The notes: generated from the letters alone by a model not told the origin. DNA of 64,000 nucleotides from Cafeteria roenbergensis (GCA_008330645.1 VLTN01000015.1:310001-374000); one strand, 5' to 3'. Positions 1-12,037 are shown, counted from the stretch's first letter. Program-made: numbers and translations.

Positions 1-506
1 AAACGCGCGGGTCTGCTTGTGGGTCTGGCGGACTGAGTCTGGCGACCAGCGGGCATGCAGCCAAAGGCTGTTGCGGGTCACCACCTGCTGCTGCTGCGCT
101 CCGTCCCCCGCTGCAGCGCTCTGTCGGGCAGCGTCGCCTCGCCAGGCCGCCGCGGCGCGCGAGGCCTCCATCCAGCAGCGACGAAGCCGGGCGCCTGCCC
201 GGCCGCGGACCGGCTGCGCGGTTGTTGAAGCGCGAGCGCTGGTGTTGCAACAAACAAGCATCTTGGCCGCGCCGCCAGCAGGCTCTGCCGGCGAGCCCTG
301 CGCAGCTTGAGCAAAGGCCGTCCCGCCCCGGACTCGGCGGCCGCACCTCGACCTCTCGCACCGCCTGCGCCCCGGAGAGCCACGACGCCGAGTCGTGCTG
401 CCCTCGCGGTTGTCAGGTCCCGCGCCGCTTCAGCGCCTACAGGGCCGACTCTCGAGGTCTCCGAACCCGAAGCGGTTCAACAACCGCCTTGGCGCCGACA
501 GCAGCG
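1..506. other. left-edge flank, no gene recognised
   Basis: The stretch holds only short open frames of arginine/alanine-rich composition on both strands, the pattern expected by chance in GC-rich DNA. It most likely carries the promoter and 5' leader of the membrane protein that starts at 507. I see no TATA-like element, RNA gene or repeat. Confidence 0.5.
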
Positions 507-3500
507 ATGCAGTCCTCCATGTACCATCCCGGGGAGGACCCGCAGCGCACCATGTACCGCGTGATGTTCTGGCTGACCATCATGATGAACTCGGGCCTGT
601 TCATCTGGGGGCTGGCAGCCACCTACTTTGCCTACAACGCGTCTTGGACTCCGTTCCCGCTGGCGCTGCTCGGGCTGTTTTCCGTCTTGAACGTCGGCTT
701 CTACGGCGACTACGCCATGAACCGCCGCGTCAAGAGCGACATGTACCGGTTTCTCACCATCCAGTATTTCCTGAGCGCCTTCACCCTCATCATCGCGGCC
801 TTCGCCTTCGTGCAAATCGACCAGGTGAGAGGATCGGAGTCATCTGGCCTCGCGCCACCCCGCCCGGCCTCCCCGCGCCCGTCGGCAGCGCGCAATCAAG
901 TCCGGGCATCGGTGTGGCCCGTGTCCGGGTTGAGCCGTGGGCGTCCGGGGCGCTGGTTCGAGTGCCGGCTGGACGCGCAAAACATGGGCTTTGTTTTTCC
1001 GGGCTCCCGCATGACACGTCGCCGCTCGCGAACCTCGGGCAGCGGGACGCGGCCGCTTGTGCGCGCCCGTTGTCCTGCCTGCCCCGAGTCGCTTTCCCTG
1101 GCCCGATGGGCAGGGTCGCGGGCCGACCGCAGCTTGGCTGTGCGACCCCAAGTGGCGCCGTTGCCTCAGCTGCAGTTGTTGAACCTCAGCGCGACTGCTC
1201 CGCGCTGCCTGCCCGAAGCCCGCCCGCCCCCCACCGCTGCTTCCTGCCGACGACTGTGGCGACAACCCCTCGCAGGGAAAGGCGTACATCGCTGACAACT
1301 GGCCCATCATGTCCCAGCAGGTGATCCCCTTCACCACGCAGCTCAACCAGCAGCGTCTCTTCGCGTCGCTGCAGAACACGCTGTCGTGGCTCGGCTGGTT
1401 CTCCGCGCTGGTGGCTCTGCCGCAGATGCAGCGCGCCTTCGAGCTCCTCGACGAGAAGTTCGCTCGCTTCGCCCTCAACCCGTTCCGCGTGCTGGTGCCC
1501 CAGCTCTCGCTCATCTTCGTCATCGCCGTGATCACGGCCACCGTCGGTGCTGACGCCTCCATCGTGTCCACCTACGGCAACGACGACGACGAGTCCGCGC
1601 TCATCTTCACCATCGTGACGGCCTACCTGTTCATCATCGCCATCCCCATCGCCATCGCGGCCGCGTGGATCCTCGGAACGCACCACACCACCTACACCAT
1701 CGTCTGGATCCTCTTCTCCGTCCTCACCGTCTTCGCCCTCTTCGGCGGCTCCATCCTGTCCGCCCAGGCCGCCGACATTGAGGTCTTCACCGTGCCGCGG
1801 TGGGACTACATCCGCATCTTCGTGCCCAACTCCTACCAGCAGAAGCCAGTGCAGGTGTACGTGCGGGACGCCGAGACGCTCCTCCGCGGGGCGGGCCTCG
1901 GCGGCGTGATGCTCTTCATCTTCGGCCTCATCCTGGTCCTCACCTCCATGCACTCTGCCTTCCTCATCGCCGCCCTCGCCCCGTCCGTGGGCGCCGGGCC
2001 CGACGCCATCCACCACGCGACCGCGTCGCTGCGCGGAAGCATCCCCGCCTCCGGGTCCACGTCGCAGGACGTCGGCAAGCAGGCGTCCGGCTACTACGGC
2101 GCTCTTGTCGGCGAGGAGGGCGGCCCCGACGCCCGGCCCAAGCCGGTCTCCGCCGCCTCGGGCGACGAGGAGGACCGCCTCGGCGACGTTGAGATCGTGG
2201 AGAGCGACGACGAAGAGGACGACATTGGGGGCGGCTCGGCGCACGCCAGCAAGGCCCAGGGCGTGGGCAGCTACCAGGCCGGCGGCGTGGGCGGCCTTGA
2301 CGGGTCCGCGATGGAGCGCGGGCGGTCCACGTCCGGCTTCGAGCTCCCGGCCACCGGCGGCGCCTTCGAGGGCGCGGCTCTCACCCCGCGCGGCGGCCGC
2401 GGCGGCTACGGCAGCTACGGCACCGAGGGATCGGCCAACCCGGGCTACGGCGCCGCGACCACGACCGCCGTCGCCGCCGACTCGGCTGTGGCCCACTACG
2501 GCGCCGTCCCGCCCCCCGAGGCGGACACGCACACGCCCAAGCTGCCCTCGTGGGGGGAGTACTCGCAGGTCTCGTCCAACCTTCTCCGCCGCGAGCTTGG
2601 AAGCCGGCCCACTTGCCTCATCATTGTGGGCGTGTACGTGGTGGCGACGCTCGGGCTCCTCATCGGCGCGCTGGCTGGCCTCGGGACTGCGGCGCGCTGC
2701 GGTGCGCTCGCGCGCCAGGGCGGCTTCACCAGCACGTACTCGCAGAGCTTCGTGGCTGAGAACAACGCGGTCATCAACGTGACCAACCTCTTCCCCTCGG
2801 GCCGCCTCCGGTACATTGCGTACGACGCGTACGAGGCGGGCTACGGCAACTTCACCGTGACCGTGAGCACTTACTCGCTCAACAAGGACCACATCTTCTC
2901 CAAGCAGCAAGTCAAGGACGCTGTCAAGTTCAAGGGCCAGGGGGGCTTCTTCCCGGACCCGTTCGAGACCTCCCTCGTCGTCAACGTGGCACCCCTTGTG
3001 GGCGACAGCGACGCCGCTGGCGCGTGCGACGCAGCTGATGTGGTGGTGCGCGTGCCGCTGTCGAAGCTGCAGCTGCTGAGCAGCGCCCGGGACGTTGCCG
3101 AGGGCACGTCCCTGCCGCAGCGCCTCCGCGACACGGCGGAGCGCGCCAAGGCGGCGGCGACTGGCTTTGACCTGTCGTCGGTGCGCACCACGTACCCGGT
3201 GTCCAGCGTGGGCGACGTGTTTGCGACGTCGGCGGTGCCTCAGCTCCGCAACCCCGCCATCCTCCACAGCTCTGCGGAGGCGTCCGGAACGCGCCTCTCG
3301 GCCATCAACCAGGAGATCCGGCGCGTGGACGCCGTTCGCCGCGCGGCCGCCAGCAACCCGTCGGCCGCGCTGAGCGCCGTGCTCGAGCGCCTGGAGGACC
3401 CCGCGGCGGTGTCGGCCGTGCCCCCCGTCCACTCGATGCTGAGCCGTGTGGCGTCCGGGTACGGCCCCGGCGGCGCGGCCGAGCGCCTCGGCATGGGCCA

Positions 3501-4923
3501 GCCCCTGCGCATCGGGGCGGCCGACTCCGAGCACGGCATGTACTTTTCGGCCGTTGACCCGTGGGAGCGCGAGGCGGCCAGCGCGCACACGGAGCGCATG
3601 AACAGCATCGTCGAGGCCGCGCGCCTCCGCCACGGCAGCCACCCCGCCTTGGACCGCGTGAAGACGGCGGCCGACGCACGGTCGTGGTCCATGCTGCTGG
3701 ACGCGCGCGCGGACGCCAAGGCGGCGATGGAGGCGGCCGAACCCGGAAGCGAGGAGGCCACGCTGGCCGCCTCCCGCAGCGAGGAGGTGGAGGCGCTGTA
3801 CGCGGAGGCCGCCGGCCTCGGCGACCCCATCGCCCTCTCCCAGCAATCGTCGGTGAACCTTCGCACCACTGCGGCGTTTGTGGACCTGGAGTCCTTCCTG
3901 CTGTTCTTCCCCCCTGCCATCTCGACGCTCAACGTGGAGACGGTCACGGGGCCCGTGACGCTCATCTCGTCCTTGTGCGTGCCCACGTTCGGCGACCCGA
4001 GCGTGTACGGCCTCTCTGTGCGCGTGCGCTCTGTCTCCGGGGACGTCAACGCCACGACCATGGTGGGCCCCGGCATTGACATCGAGACCGGCGGCGACAT
4101 CTACTCCGAGGGCGTGGTGTCGGCGCTGCTCCAGATCAACCCGCTCACTTCGGCGGTGGTGTTCAACGGCAAGGGGAGCCTCCGCACGGTGGCAACCGGA
4201 ACCGGAACTGTGACGCTGACGCAGGGCCTCGGCGGCTACGACGCGACGCTGGCCACCGACTCCGGCACGCTTCTGGTGACCAACTGCGCCGGCGCCGTGG
4301 GCACGGACGTCTCGTTCACCGCCTCGGACGGCGGCGACATCTGGTTCACAACGCTGCTGCTCGCGGGGGGCAACATCACGCGAGTCAAGCTCACGGGTGG
4401 CACGTTCACGGCCAACGTGATCTACAGCAACCGCGTGCTGGTCGACGGCACTGCCGGCGGCAACTCCGCAATCCTGGAGGCCTTCCTCGGCATCGGCACG
4501 CTCAAGACCGGCGTGGACCCGCCCCTGACCACAAACTACTCCAAGCCTGGCCTAATTGCCAACCACCCCTCGGGCTCCATCAAGGTGACTGGCATCGGCG
4601 CCGCCCCCGCAGCGGACCCCGACGCGCCGGCGGAGCAGTTCACCTCCTTCATGGTGGTGGACCTCACCACCACTGAGGGCCCCATCACGGTGCAGATCAA
4701 CGGCGGCGGCTTCAACGGCCCCTACACCCTGGACACCAAGCACGGCCAAGCCACTGTGGAGCTCAACGGTGTGGAGGGCCCGCTCACGGGCACGCTCGGC
4801 ACGGTGTCCGAGTCGGTCCCGGCCTTTGGCTACATCAGCCTCAAGTCCGACTACGGCGACATCGACATGACGCAGCTGGTCAACAGCATCCCCGACCTCA
4901 GCGCTCTGGGAATCGTGATCTGA
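507..4923 (+). CDS. polytopic membrane protein with large glycosylated ectodomain
   Basis: Two exons, 507-824 and 1276-4923, joined in phase 0 across a 451-base GTGAG...CGCAG intron, give 1,321 residues. Exon 1 supplies three hydrophobic segments (about 19-43, 48-69, 82-104). Exon 2 adds segments near 182-200, 212-239, 245-266 and 314-343, then a low-complexity acidic Gly/Ser/Ala linker with an EDDIGG stretch (about 350-540) and a last segment at about 552-576. The remaining 740 residues are rich in Thr, Gly and Val, contain several N-x-S/T sequons (NVT, NFT, NAT, NIT, NYS) and have the alternating hydrophobic pattern of beta-rich adhesin-like domains. The sequons suggest that the C-terminal part faces the lumen or outside. 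I do not recognise the family; a surface or vacuolar membrane protein is an inference. The ATG at 507 is the first in frame that leads directly into the first membrane segment. Confidence 0.8.
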
Positions 4924-5668
4924 GCACTGCAACCGCCCTCAGCGGTGCCGTCAGGCCAGCAAGCAACAGCGATGACAAGCGCGAGGCGAGCGGTTTGGAG
5001 AGCTAGGATGATGCGGTTGGGCTGCCCGTCGCTCGTGCGCGCTGGGCAGGCGCCTGCGCTCCACCTGTTCGGTGCGCCCTCCTCCCCACCTTGCCCTCGG
5101 CCTCGACCGTCCATTCCTCCAGACTCCGCCCCCTCGCCCAGGAGCATGCGCGCTCGCAGGCCGTGCTCCGACCCCCCCCCACCCCACCCTGCGCGGGCTG
5201 GCGCACGCCCTGCGAGCATTGCATGGTGCCCGCAGTGGTCTGCTGCGCCGCCCCCGCTCCGCTTCCCTAGCCTCGCCCTCCGAGCTTCCGGTCGGCACCC
5301 TCCCTTCCTTTTGCCACGCCAGGCAAGGCGGAGCGGTAGCATCGCGCGCGACTTCCAGCATGCGTGGCACGGGGGAAATATCCCCGCGCGCGCCCTTTGA
5401 CTTGCGTGTCCCAACAATGAGTATCATGCCTTGTGGGTTGTGGCGGTCAGTTTGACTCCACGGCATTGTCGTCCCCCGCGCTGGGCTTGCGCGTTGCGAC
5501 TTGGTCACACGCTCCCATGTGCACACACTGCCGTGGCGCGGAGGGGTCACCGTTGCGCTTCGCGGCCCAACGCACCGGCCGGCAAGCCAACAAACTAAAC
5601 GTGACTAACTTGTGCGACAGGCCACGCACCCGGTGGCGGCTGGCAAGCCGTGGGGGCGCAAGGGCAGT
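4924..5668. other. convergent intergenic spacer
   Basis: This 745-base spacer lies between the 3' ends of the membrane protein and the LRR gene. It contains a C-rich run near 5171-5188 and several short frames of no recognisable protein. No RNA gene, transposon end or clear polyadenylation signal is visible. It probably holds two 3' untranslated regions. Confidence 0.5.
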
Positions 5669-8481
5669 TCACGCCATGAGCGCCACACCAACTGTGCGAA
5701 GCCTGGCGGTCAGGTCCGCCAGCAGTGCCTTGTGACCGGGCGGCGCCACCGCCCCGACCCCGTGGATGGACGAGGCAAGGACCACCTTGACTTGCGACGG
5801 CGCTCGGCTTGACCACTCCTCGCCTGCTTTGTCGTTAGCCGCGGGCGACGCGCTGCTGCCCTTGCGCTGGCTCGCGGCAGCGCCCCGGGCAGACCCCGCG
5901 CCGTCCGCGCTGCCCGCCGCCGACGCCGCGCGCGCAGCGTCGACAAGATGCAAGGGTGCGATTCCCGCGACGAGGGCCGCCATGGCACCATCCCCCAGCG
6001 CGTTCCCCGCCACATCAAGCACCTCAAGGCCCGACGCACCCTTCACCGTGGTCAGCGGGGGACCTTGCGGCACGGCTGCATCCGCCTCTGCGGAGGCCTG
6101 CGGGTGAGCGGCCGAAGAAGCCTTGCTAGCGGCCTTCTTGCCCTTGCCTGCCGCTGCAGCCGAGCTGGAGCCCGCAGCCGGGGCAGCAGCAGCGCCCGGG
6201 CGGTCACCCGCTGAAGCTCCAGCAGCAGCGTCTGCAGCTGCAGCAGCGGCTGCCGCAGCAGCTGCCGCGTCGGCGGCAGCCGCTCGTGCGCTCGCTGCTG
6301 CGACCCACGCAGCTGCCCAATTGGGGGCAGACGCGCCACCCGCATCTGCCGCATCCGCAACCGCACGCGCCAAGGCCATCGCTTCGGTGTCGCCGAGCGG
6401 CTCCTCCCGCCCGGGCCTCAAGACCGCCGCTGCCGCCGCCTCGGCCCCGGCCTTGCCCTTGGCCTTTCCGGACCCAGCCGATGCGCCCTTCTTCCCGGAG
6501 CCCTTGCCTCCCCCTCCCTTGCCGCCGCTCCCCTTATCCCCGCCAGCGCTGTCCGGGTGCTCCGCGGCTGCGCCCCCCAGCTTGGCCACGGCGGCTGCAG
6601 CCTCCTCGGCCGCTTCTGCCGCCTCGGCTGCCGCAGCGGCGCTCTCCGCAGCTGCCATTCGGTCCAGGGCCTCCCTCCTCGCAGCGCATGCCGCCGCGTC
6701 GCTGTCCTCCACCAAGGCAACCTCCGGCTCCTTGGACCCGCCCTTGCCCCCCTTGCCAGACCCCTTCGAAGGCGCCGCCGTCCCCGCTCCAGCCTTGCCC
6801 TGGGCGGCCCCGGCTGCTGCGTCTGCTGCGGCGGCCCCGCCCTCGGCGGCCTCTGGCGCGGGCACCGGCGCGGAGACCACGCTGCCAAGCAGTGCTCCGA
6901 GCAGCGCCACGGCAGAGGCGGGGCCGAGCCCGCAGCGGCCCAGCGACAGCGTTCTGAGCGATGCGCTCTCTCGCACGCCCTCAAGCAGCGCTCTCGCGGC
7001 GCCATCGCCGAGGACGTTTTCTGAAACATCCAGCGACGTCAGCGTGGCTGCCATGGCCACGCGTGCTGCCAGCAGCGATGCCCCGTCGCTCACTGTCACG
7101 GGGGCATCAGCCCGCGGCACGTCGGCGTCTCCCGTCGCAGCCGCATCGCCCCCCTCGACGCTGCTCGGCGCAGGGCCAGGAGGCAGGGGGAGCGCGTCGC
7201 CGATTCGCATGCCCCGCAGCGACACGGAAGTGACTGCCGCGCTGCAGCCCACCATTCGCACCGCCTCGTCGCGCAGCGCTGCAGCCGCGGCGTCTGCCGC
7301 AGAGGAGCCTTGCTCGCCCAAGGAGTCTCCGGCGCCGCTGCGCAGGAGCGGTGTGCAGTGATCCACCGCCACAGTCTGCACCCAGGACGCTGGGGCCGCG
7401 AGCCAGCGACGCAGCGCCCTCAGGCTGCTAGGAGCCACCTCCACTGCGCTGAGGCGAACCGCCCTCAGCGACGACGCGTACGGCAAAGCCAGGCCGACCG
7501 CGCGCACGGTCGCGCTGTCAAGCTGGAAGCCGCGAATGCGCAGCTCTGACAGCGGCGAGGTGAGGTCGAACGCGTCCATGGGCACTGACTCGCCGCCGGG
7601 AGGGGGGATAAGCAACGTGTCGTCGTCCTCGGCGGCGCCGCCGCCGCTGCCGTCGTCCACAGCGGCCTCGCTGGCAGTCTTGGCGCTGTCCTTGCCGCCG
7701 GCAGCACCCGCGTCCGGCGCGCGCCGGGCCGTGCCGGCGCTGGCGGCCGGGCGAGAGGCGCCGCTCCTGGCGCTCGACGGCTGCGTGACGGACGACGGCG
7801 TGCTGGGTCGAGTAGACGCCGGTGCTGCGTCGGGGTCAAAGGGAAGCGCCCGCTGCCGCGGGTAGGCTGCGTCGGGCTCCACGGCGTCCGCGGCTGAGTC
7901 AAGCAGCGCGAGTTCTGCCGCCCGACGTCCCTGCGTTGCTTTGAGCGCCTCGATGCGCGCATCCTGCCGCGGAGCGCCTTCGAGCATGTGCCGCCGGAAC
8001 CTGCGCACCTCCACAACAGCTGCGAGAGAGGCAGAGGCGAGGACGAGGACGGGCAGCGGCGAGAGGCGCATGCACGTGAGGGGCCCGGCAGCTGGTTTGA
8101 GCGCTGGGGCTGCAAACTCGACCCTGCAGCCGAAGAACCAACGCCGGCATCCAAGTGAGCGCGGATGGGCGCTCGGCGCGCAACGGGGCAGCCGCAGGAA
8201 TGCAGGCGCCCTTGGCCCTTGGGCTCACTCATCGGCCTCCGGATCCGCTTGACGATGCACGGGTGGGGCGACACCCCCAGTCCCTTGCACATGAAAACAT
8301 AGTCCCTGAGCAAGTCCCCAACCGGGACGTATGCCTCCAGGTTGGGCATCTGCGCCTCGTCCTGCAAGGACTGGGAGCTCGTCCACGCCCGCATGGACGA
8401 CGGCGCCGGCACCGGGAGCATGTAGCTCGCCATCTTGGCGGCAGCATCGTCAGTCGTCCCGCCCTTTTTCTTCGCGGGCAT
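5669..8481 (-). CDS. leucine-rich-repeat protein, ribonuclease-inhibitor type
   Basis: Two exons on the minus strand, 8481-8229 and 8109-5669, are separated by a 119-base GTGAGC...TTGCAG intron. The junction (phase 1 plus two bases) gives an uninterrupted 897-residue protein. Exon 1 encodes a lysine-rich start (MPAKKKGG) and a helical segment containing LRDYVFMCKGLGV. Exon 2 opens with LRR-like strands, then runs through alternating LRR segments (for example LTSLDVSENVLGDGAARALL and LEVLDVAGNALGDGAMAAL) and long Ala/Gly/Ser/Lys-rich disordered or coiled stretches. LRRs of this class form curved protein-binding scaffolds. The partner is unknown. The apparent signal peptide MRLSPLPVLVLASASLAA is not an N-terminus: it lies inside exon 2 and is an LRR strand. 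The gene is head-to-head with the hydrolase at 8824. Confidence 0.75.
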
Positions 8482-8823
8482 GGTACCGTCGGCCCGCCGG
8501 CCTCGCTCGGTGCGGGAGCTTCGCGCCCGCGGCTCGTTGCCGTTGTTTCCGCCTCCGCCACTGGCAACCGGACATGGCTCTGCCGGCTTGTTTTCCCGCA
8601 GAACAAGGAAGGCTCCTGGCACTCTGCTCCCCGATCGCGGGACCCGGGAATGGCAGATGCAAAGCGCGTCACGCTGGAAGAAGGCCCCGCAGTTGGGAGG
8701 CCCTCCCCGAACGAGCGGCGAGCCCTCGGGGCGCTCGCGGACGCGCCGGTGCTCACTGCGGCTCGTTCCATTGGATTTACGCTGAGCCTCGGCGACGAGC
8801 ACAATGGGAGGGCTGCCACAATC
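8482..8823. promoter_or_regulatory. divergent promoter region, LRR gene and hydrolase gene
   Basis: The two start codons point away from each other across 342 bases, so both promoters must lie here or extend into the genes. An in-frame upstream ATG at 8650 could lengthen the hydrolase by 58 residues. I did not prefer it because the extra codons lack the strong third-position GC bias seen in the rest of the gene. No defined promoter motif is visible. Confidence 0.4.
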
Positions 8824-10338
8824 ATGCCCCTGACTGTGAGCCAGGTTCCCGGGGAGGGCGCCTCGTGGGGAGGACTCCTGAGCAGGGGGCGGCCGCCAGC
8901 CCCACCGCGTTCTGAGCGCGGGCTGAGTGTTGCGCCTTGCGGAGACTGCCTCCGCCCCCTCCCAGGCGCAGTGCCAGGCTGCCCCCCCCCCGCTGCGCCG
9001 CAAACCACTCTCGAGGCTGGCCGTCGTGGCCCTTTCCCCAACCGCGTCCTCCCGCAGACTGACATCGACATCTCGCCGCACCGGCTGGGCGGGTCTCCGG
9101 GCATCTCGTCCACAACGCGGTTCTGGCGGCACGCAACGCCGACGGACAGGCCAAAGTCCATCGTGGTGTACTGCCACGGGTACGGCCACCACTCCCGCGG
9201 CGGCGCCCTCTTCCGCCTCGCCACCGAGCTCTCGCTCAGGGGGCACGCCGTCGTGGCCTTCGACTGCGAGGGGAACGGCTGCAGCTCCGGCCTGCCCGGC
9301 TTCATCGTCAACTTCCAGCGGCTGGCGGTGCAGGCCCACGTGGCGCTTGAGTTTGCCCGCCTGCAGCTCGGGCACGAGGGCGCGGAGACTCCCGCCTTCC
9401 TGCTAGGCGAGTCCATGGGAGGCGCTCTGGCCACCACGGCCGCCCGGCTCAACCCGGAGCTCTTTGCTGGGATGATCCTGTTCGCTCCAATGTGCGGCAT
9501 CGACCCGTCCATCATTCCCGCCGCCCCCATCGTCGCCCTGGCAAAGTGTGTCGCCAGCTGCTGGCCGAGCCTGCCTCTCATCGCCGTCCAGGACCACCTG
9601 CCCGCCTGCTTCAGGCTGGACAACGAGACCGTTGCCGCAGGCGCGCGCGCCGACCCCCTCCGCTACGACGGCAAGCAGCGCGTCGGCACCGGCATGCGGC
9701 TCCTCGACGTGATGCAGCACATGCACGAGTCGGCGCCCTCGCTCTCCATGCCGCTGCTCGTCTTCCACGGCACGGCCGACCGCGTGACCGACCCCTCGCT
9801 CTCCCTCCAGTTCTGGGAGCAGTTTGGCGCAACCGACAAGACCTACATCCGCCTCAAGGACGCGTGGCACGTCCTCATGTTCGAGCCCTACGCCACGCGC
9901 GTGTTCGTGATCGAGGCGCTCGACGAGTGGCTCTGCCAGCGGGTGGAGCTCGCAGAGGAGGAGAAGGCGGCTGCTGCAGCAGGGTCCGCAGCGAGCAAGA
10001 CGACCTCCGCCGCCGGTGCGCTCGTCGGGGGGGCGCGGGTGCTTGAGGCGGTGGACGCAGGCGACGTCGTGCCCCTGCCCCCGGACACGGTGCCTCGGCC
10101 GGGCAGGCAGTCCGTGGGGGGACTGTGGTGGAGCGTGGACCCCCGCGCAGTGGACGGCGCTGCGCCTGCTGAGGCTACTTCTGCGGCGGCCGCATCAGCA
10201 GCCGAAAGTGCAGCCCCGCGCGCCTCGGGGGGCGCGCCCGACTACGGCAGCGTTCGCTTGTCTCTGGTGGAGGGCCCGCTGCTGCCGGCGGCGTGGGCCT
10301 CGGCGCCGACGGCGCGCAAGTGGACCGTCCCCTCGTGA
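8824..10338 (+). CDS. alpha/beta hydrolase, monoacylglycerol lipase-like
   Basis: A short first exon (8824-8835, MPLT) is proposed to splice in phase 0 to 9058-10338, giving 430 residues. The family (serine aminopeptidase S33 / monoacylglycerol lipase) hydrolyses fatty-acid esters such as monoacylglycerols or lysophospholipids. Visible hallmarks are the oxyanion motif HGYG, the nucleophile elbow GESMGG with Ser123, an acid at Asp245 in HGTADRVTDP and a His275 in DAWHVL, all correctly ordered and spaced. The C-terminal 100 residues are Ala/Pro-rich and probably disordered. No signal peptide or membrane segment is seen, so a soluble or peripherally bound enzyme is likely. The catalytic domain is certain. 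The first exon is the weak point: the alternative is an in-frame ATG at 8650. Confidence 0.82.
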   Translation: MPLTVSQVPGEGASWGGLLSRGRPPAPPRSERGLSVAPCGDCLRPLPGAVPGCPPPAAPQTTLEAGRRGPFPNRVLPQTDIDISPHRLGGSPGISSTTRFWRHATPTDRPKSIVVYCHGYGHHSRGGALFRLATELSLRGHAVVAFDCEGNGCSSGLPGFIVNFQRLAVQAHVALEFARLQLGHEGAETPAFLLGESMGGALATTAARLNPELFAGMILFAPMCGIDPSIIPAAPIVALAKCVASCWPSLPLIAVQDHLPACFRLDNETVAAGARADPLRYDGKQRVGTGMRLLDVMQHMHESAPSLSMPLLVFHGTADRVTDPSLSLQFWEQFGATDKTYIRLKDAWHVLMFEPYATRVFVIEALDEWLCQRVELAEEEKAAAAAGSAASKTTSAAGALVGGARVLEAVDAGDVVPLPPDTVPRPGRQSVGGLWWSVDPRAVDGAAPAEATSAAAASAAESAAPRASGGAPDYGSVRLSLVEGPLLPAAWASAPTARKWTVPS

Positions 10339-10648
10339 CGCGAGTTTCGTTTCGGCCAACGGTGGCATATTGGCTAGCGTCGCGACGAGTGCATGGCGTG
10401 CTGTGAGCAGGTATTGCGTGTCGATTTGCCACGCCTCGATGGCGCCTGGCGGCTGAGCAGTGCGAGACGAAGCTCATTGATGCACAGGCGCGGCAAGAGG
10501 CGAGCCGCTAAACAGCGGGCCGGCTCACGCAACTCGCCATGAACTCGCACTGCCGGGGAAATGCGGGAGGGCGCGCGACTGACGCGCCAGGTGCTGGCGG
10601 CGGCGTCATGGCCGCGGCGCGCTTCGGCAGTGCAAGGCCCCGCAGCAG
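10339..10648. other. convergent intergenic spacer
   Basis: These 310 bases lie between the stop codons of the hydrolase and proteasome beta-3 genes. No coding region, RNA gene or repeat is evident. Confidence 0.5.
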
Positions 10649-11878
10649 TTAGTCAGGGCGGCCGCGCAGGCGGCGCGAGGTGACGCCGTCAGCCGTGATG
10701 ATGTGAACGATTCCGCCCCAGCCGGAGATGGCGTCCCTGTCCACAGCGGACAGCAAGCACTGCGCCAGCGTCTCAAAGAGGGCCTCGGGCTCCTGGTCCG
10801 GCTTGTACATGGACTCGCACATGCCGTACATGTTGTCGGGGCAGGTGCCAGAAACCACAAAGTCCTTCGCGAAGCACTCAGCGCCGATGAGGTCCATAGC
10901 GCTGATGAAGGGGGCGCCGTCCTTGTCGAGGCCGGCCACGACCGGCTCGACGAACCAGGGCGCAAAGCGCTTCTCGTACAGGGTGTTGGAGATGAGGGTG
11001 GAGAAGGCCTTCGGCTCGATGTCGCGCTCCTCACGCAGCTTGAAGAGGTTCAGCTTGAACCGCATGGTTGCCGAGCTGCGACGAGGCGGGCCAGAGCAGC
11101 AGCGGGGCGCGCTAGCGCGGGCTTGACAGGCGCAGGGCGTCGACCCGCGACACATGCCGCAACGAACCCTCGTCGCAGCCAACAGCGGGCGCAGCCGCAG
11201 ACGCTCACATCGTGTGCACGTCGGTGGCGAGACCCGGAAGGCCAACGTAGAGGCGGTCGTGCATCTTGAAGATCTTCTGGAAGTCGGTGCCCACAGTCAT
11301 GGCCTGCATGCCAAGCCGAGTGTCACTGCGCGAAGCCGGGGGGAAGGGCAGGCCGGAGCAGGGGAGAGGCGTTCAGCGGGTGGCCGGGGGCAGAAAAATA
11401 AAAACACGCCGTCGCAATTCTCCGCCAAGGCGCTGCAGTCGCCTGCGACGGCTGCGGCCCGCGCCGCACAAGCGAGCCACCGTCCATGGCGTCCTCTCTC
11501 GAGGGGGCGGGGCAGTGGCGCGCACGCGGGCGCCGCCTGGAGCTCACGCCGCGATGCCCACGCAGCCCTTGCCAACCATGGCAATGCATGCCGCGCCGTT
11601 GATCTCCGTCGGGGACTGAGCGAGGGAAGCGGGGAGGGAAGGGCGGCCGCAACAAGGGCTGGCTTAGGGGGGGGTATGGCGGGGCAACGGCCCGCAAGAC
11701 GGGCTCGCGGGCGGGTGCAGGGGGCGGCTGGACATCGCCGACGGGATTCCTCAGAGAGCAGGCGAGCAGGGCGCGGCGCCGCGCCGCGCTCCCAAGCGAT
11801 GCACGCGCGCCGCGCGAAGCCCCCCGGGCGGGAGACACGTGCGGGCCCGTCGGCCCGTGCCGGCGCGCTCACCGACAT
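10649..11878 (-). CDS. PSMB3: 20S proteasome subunit beta type-3
   Basis: Four minus-strand exons, 11878-11873 (only 6 bases, Met-Ser), 11615-11548, 11325-11209 and 11075-10649, join with matching phases (0, 2, 2). They yield 205 residues, the same length as human PSMB3. Diagnostic stretches are [73 protein letters not shown] and [18 protein letters not shown]. Beta-3 is one of the non-catalytic subunits of the beta rings of the 20S core; it has no propeptide or N-terminal catalytic threonine, and none is present here. Its role is structural within the protein-degrading core in cytosol and nucleus. The 6-base first exon is inferred from the ATGTCG-GTGAGC sequence and phase continuity; it could not be found by a simple open-frame scan. 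Confidence 0.93.
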
Positions 11879-12037
11879 GACGCCCCAGCCGCTCGCCAGG
11901 CAACTCGTTGTGGCTGCAGCGGCCGTCCGCCCGCGCTGGCAGAGCCGCGGGGCGATCCGTCGCCGAGGCCCGCGATCTCGGAGGCCGGCGCGGCGCACAC
12001 CCCACCGCGAACAGTCCGCCGGGCCCTCTCTTTCACC

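Noticed and set aside
1186-3846. 886-residue open frame on the minus strand
   Set aside because: It is antisense to the membrane protein exon, is His/Arg/Gly-rich with no domain pattern, and follows from the GC-rich third positions of the real gene.
6123-7361. 412-residue Ala/Ser/Pro-rich frame on the plus strand
   Set aside because: It is antisense to the Ala-rich middle of the LRR gene; the LRR pattern and splice continuity support the minus strand.
8010-8071. Signal peptide for the LRR gene beginning MRLSPLPVLVLASAS
   Set aside because: An upstream exon with its own ATG and a phase-matched intron reads straight through this point, making the hydrophobic stretch an internal LRR strand.
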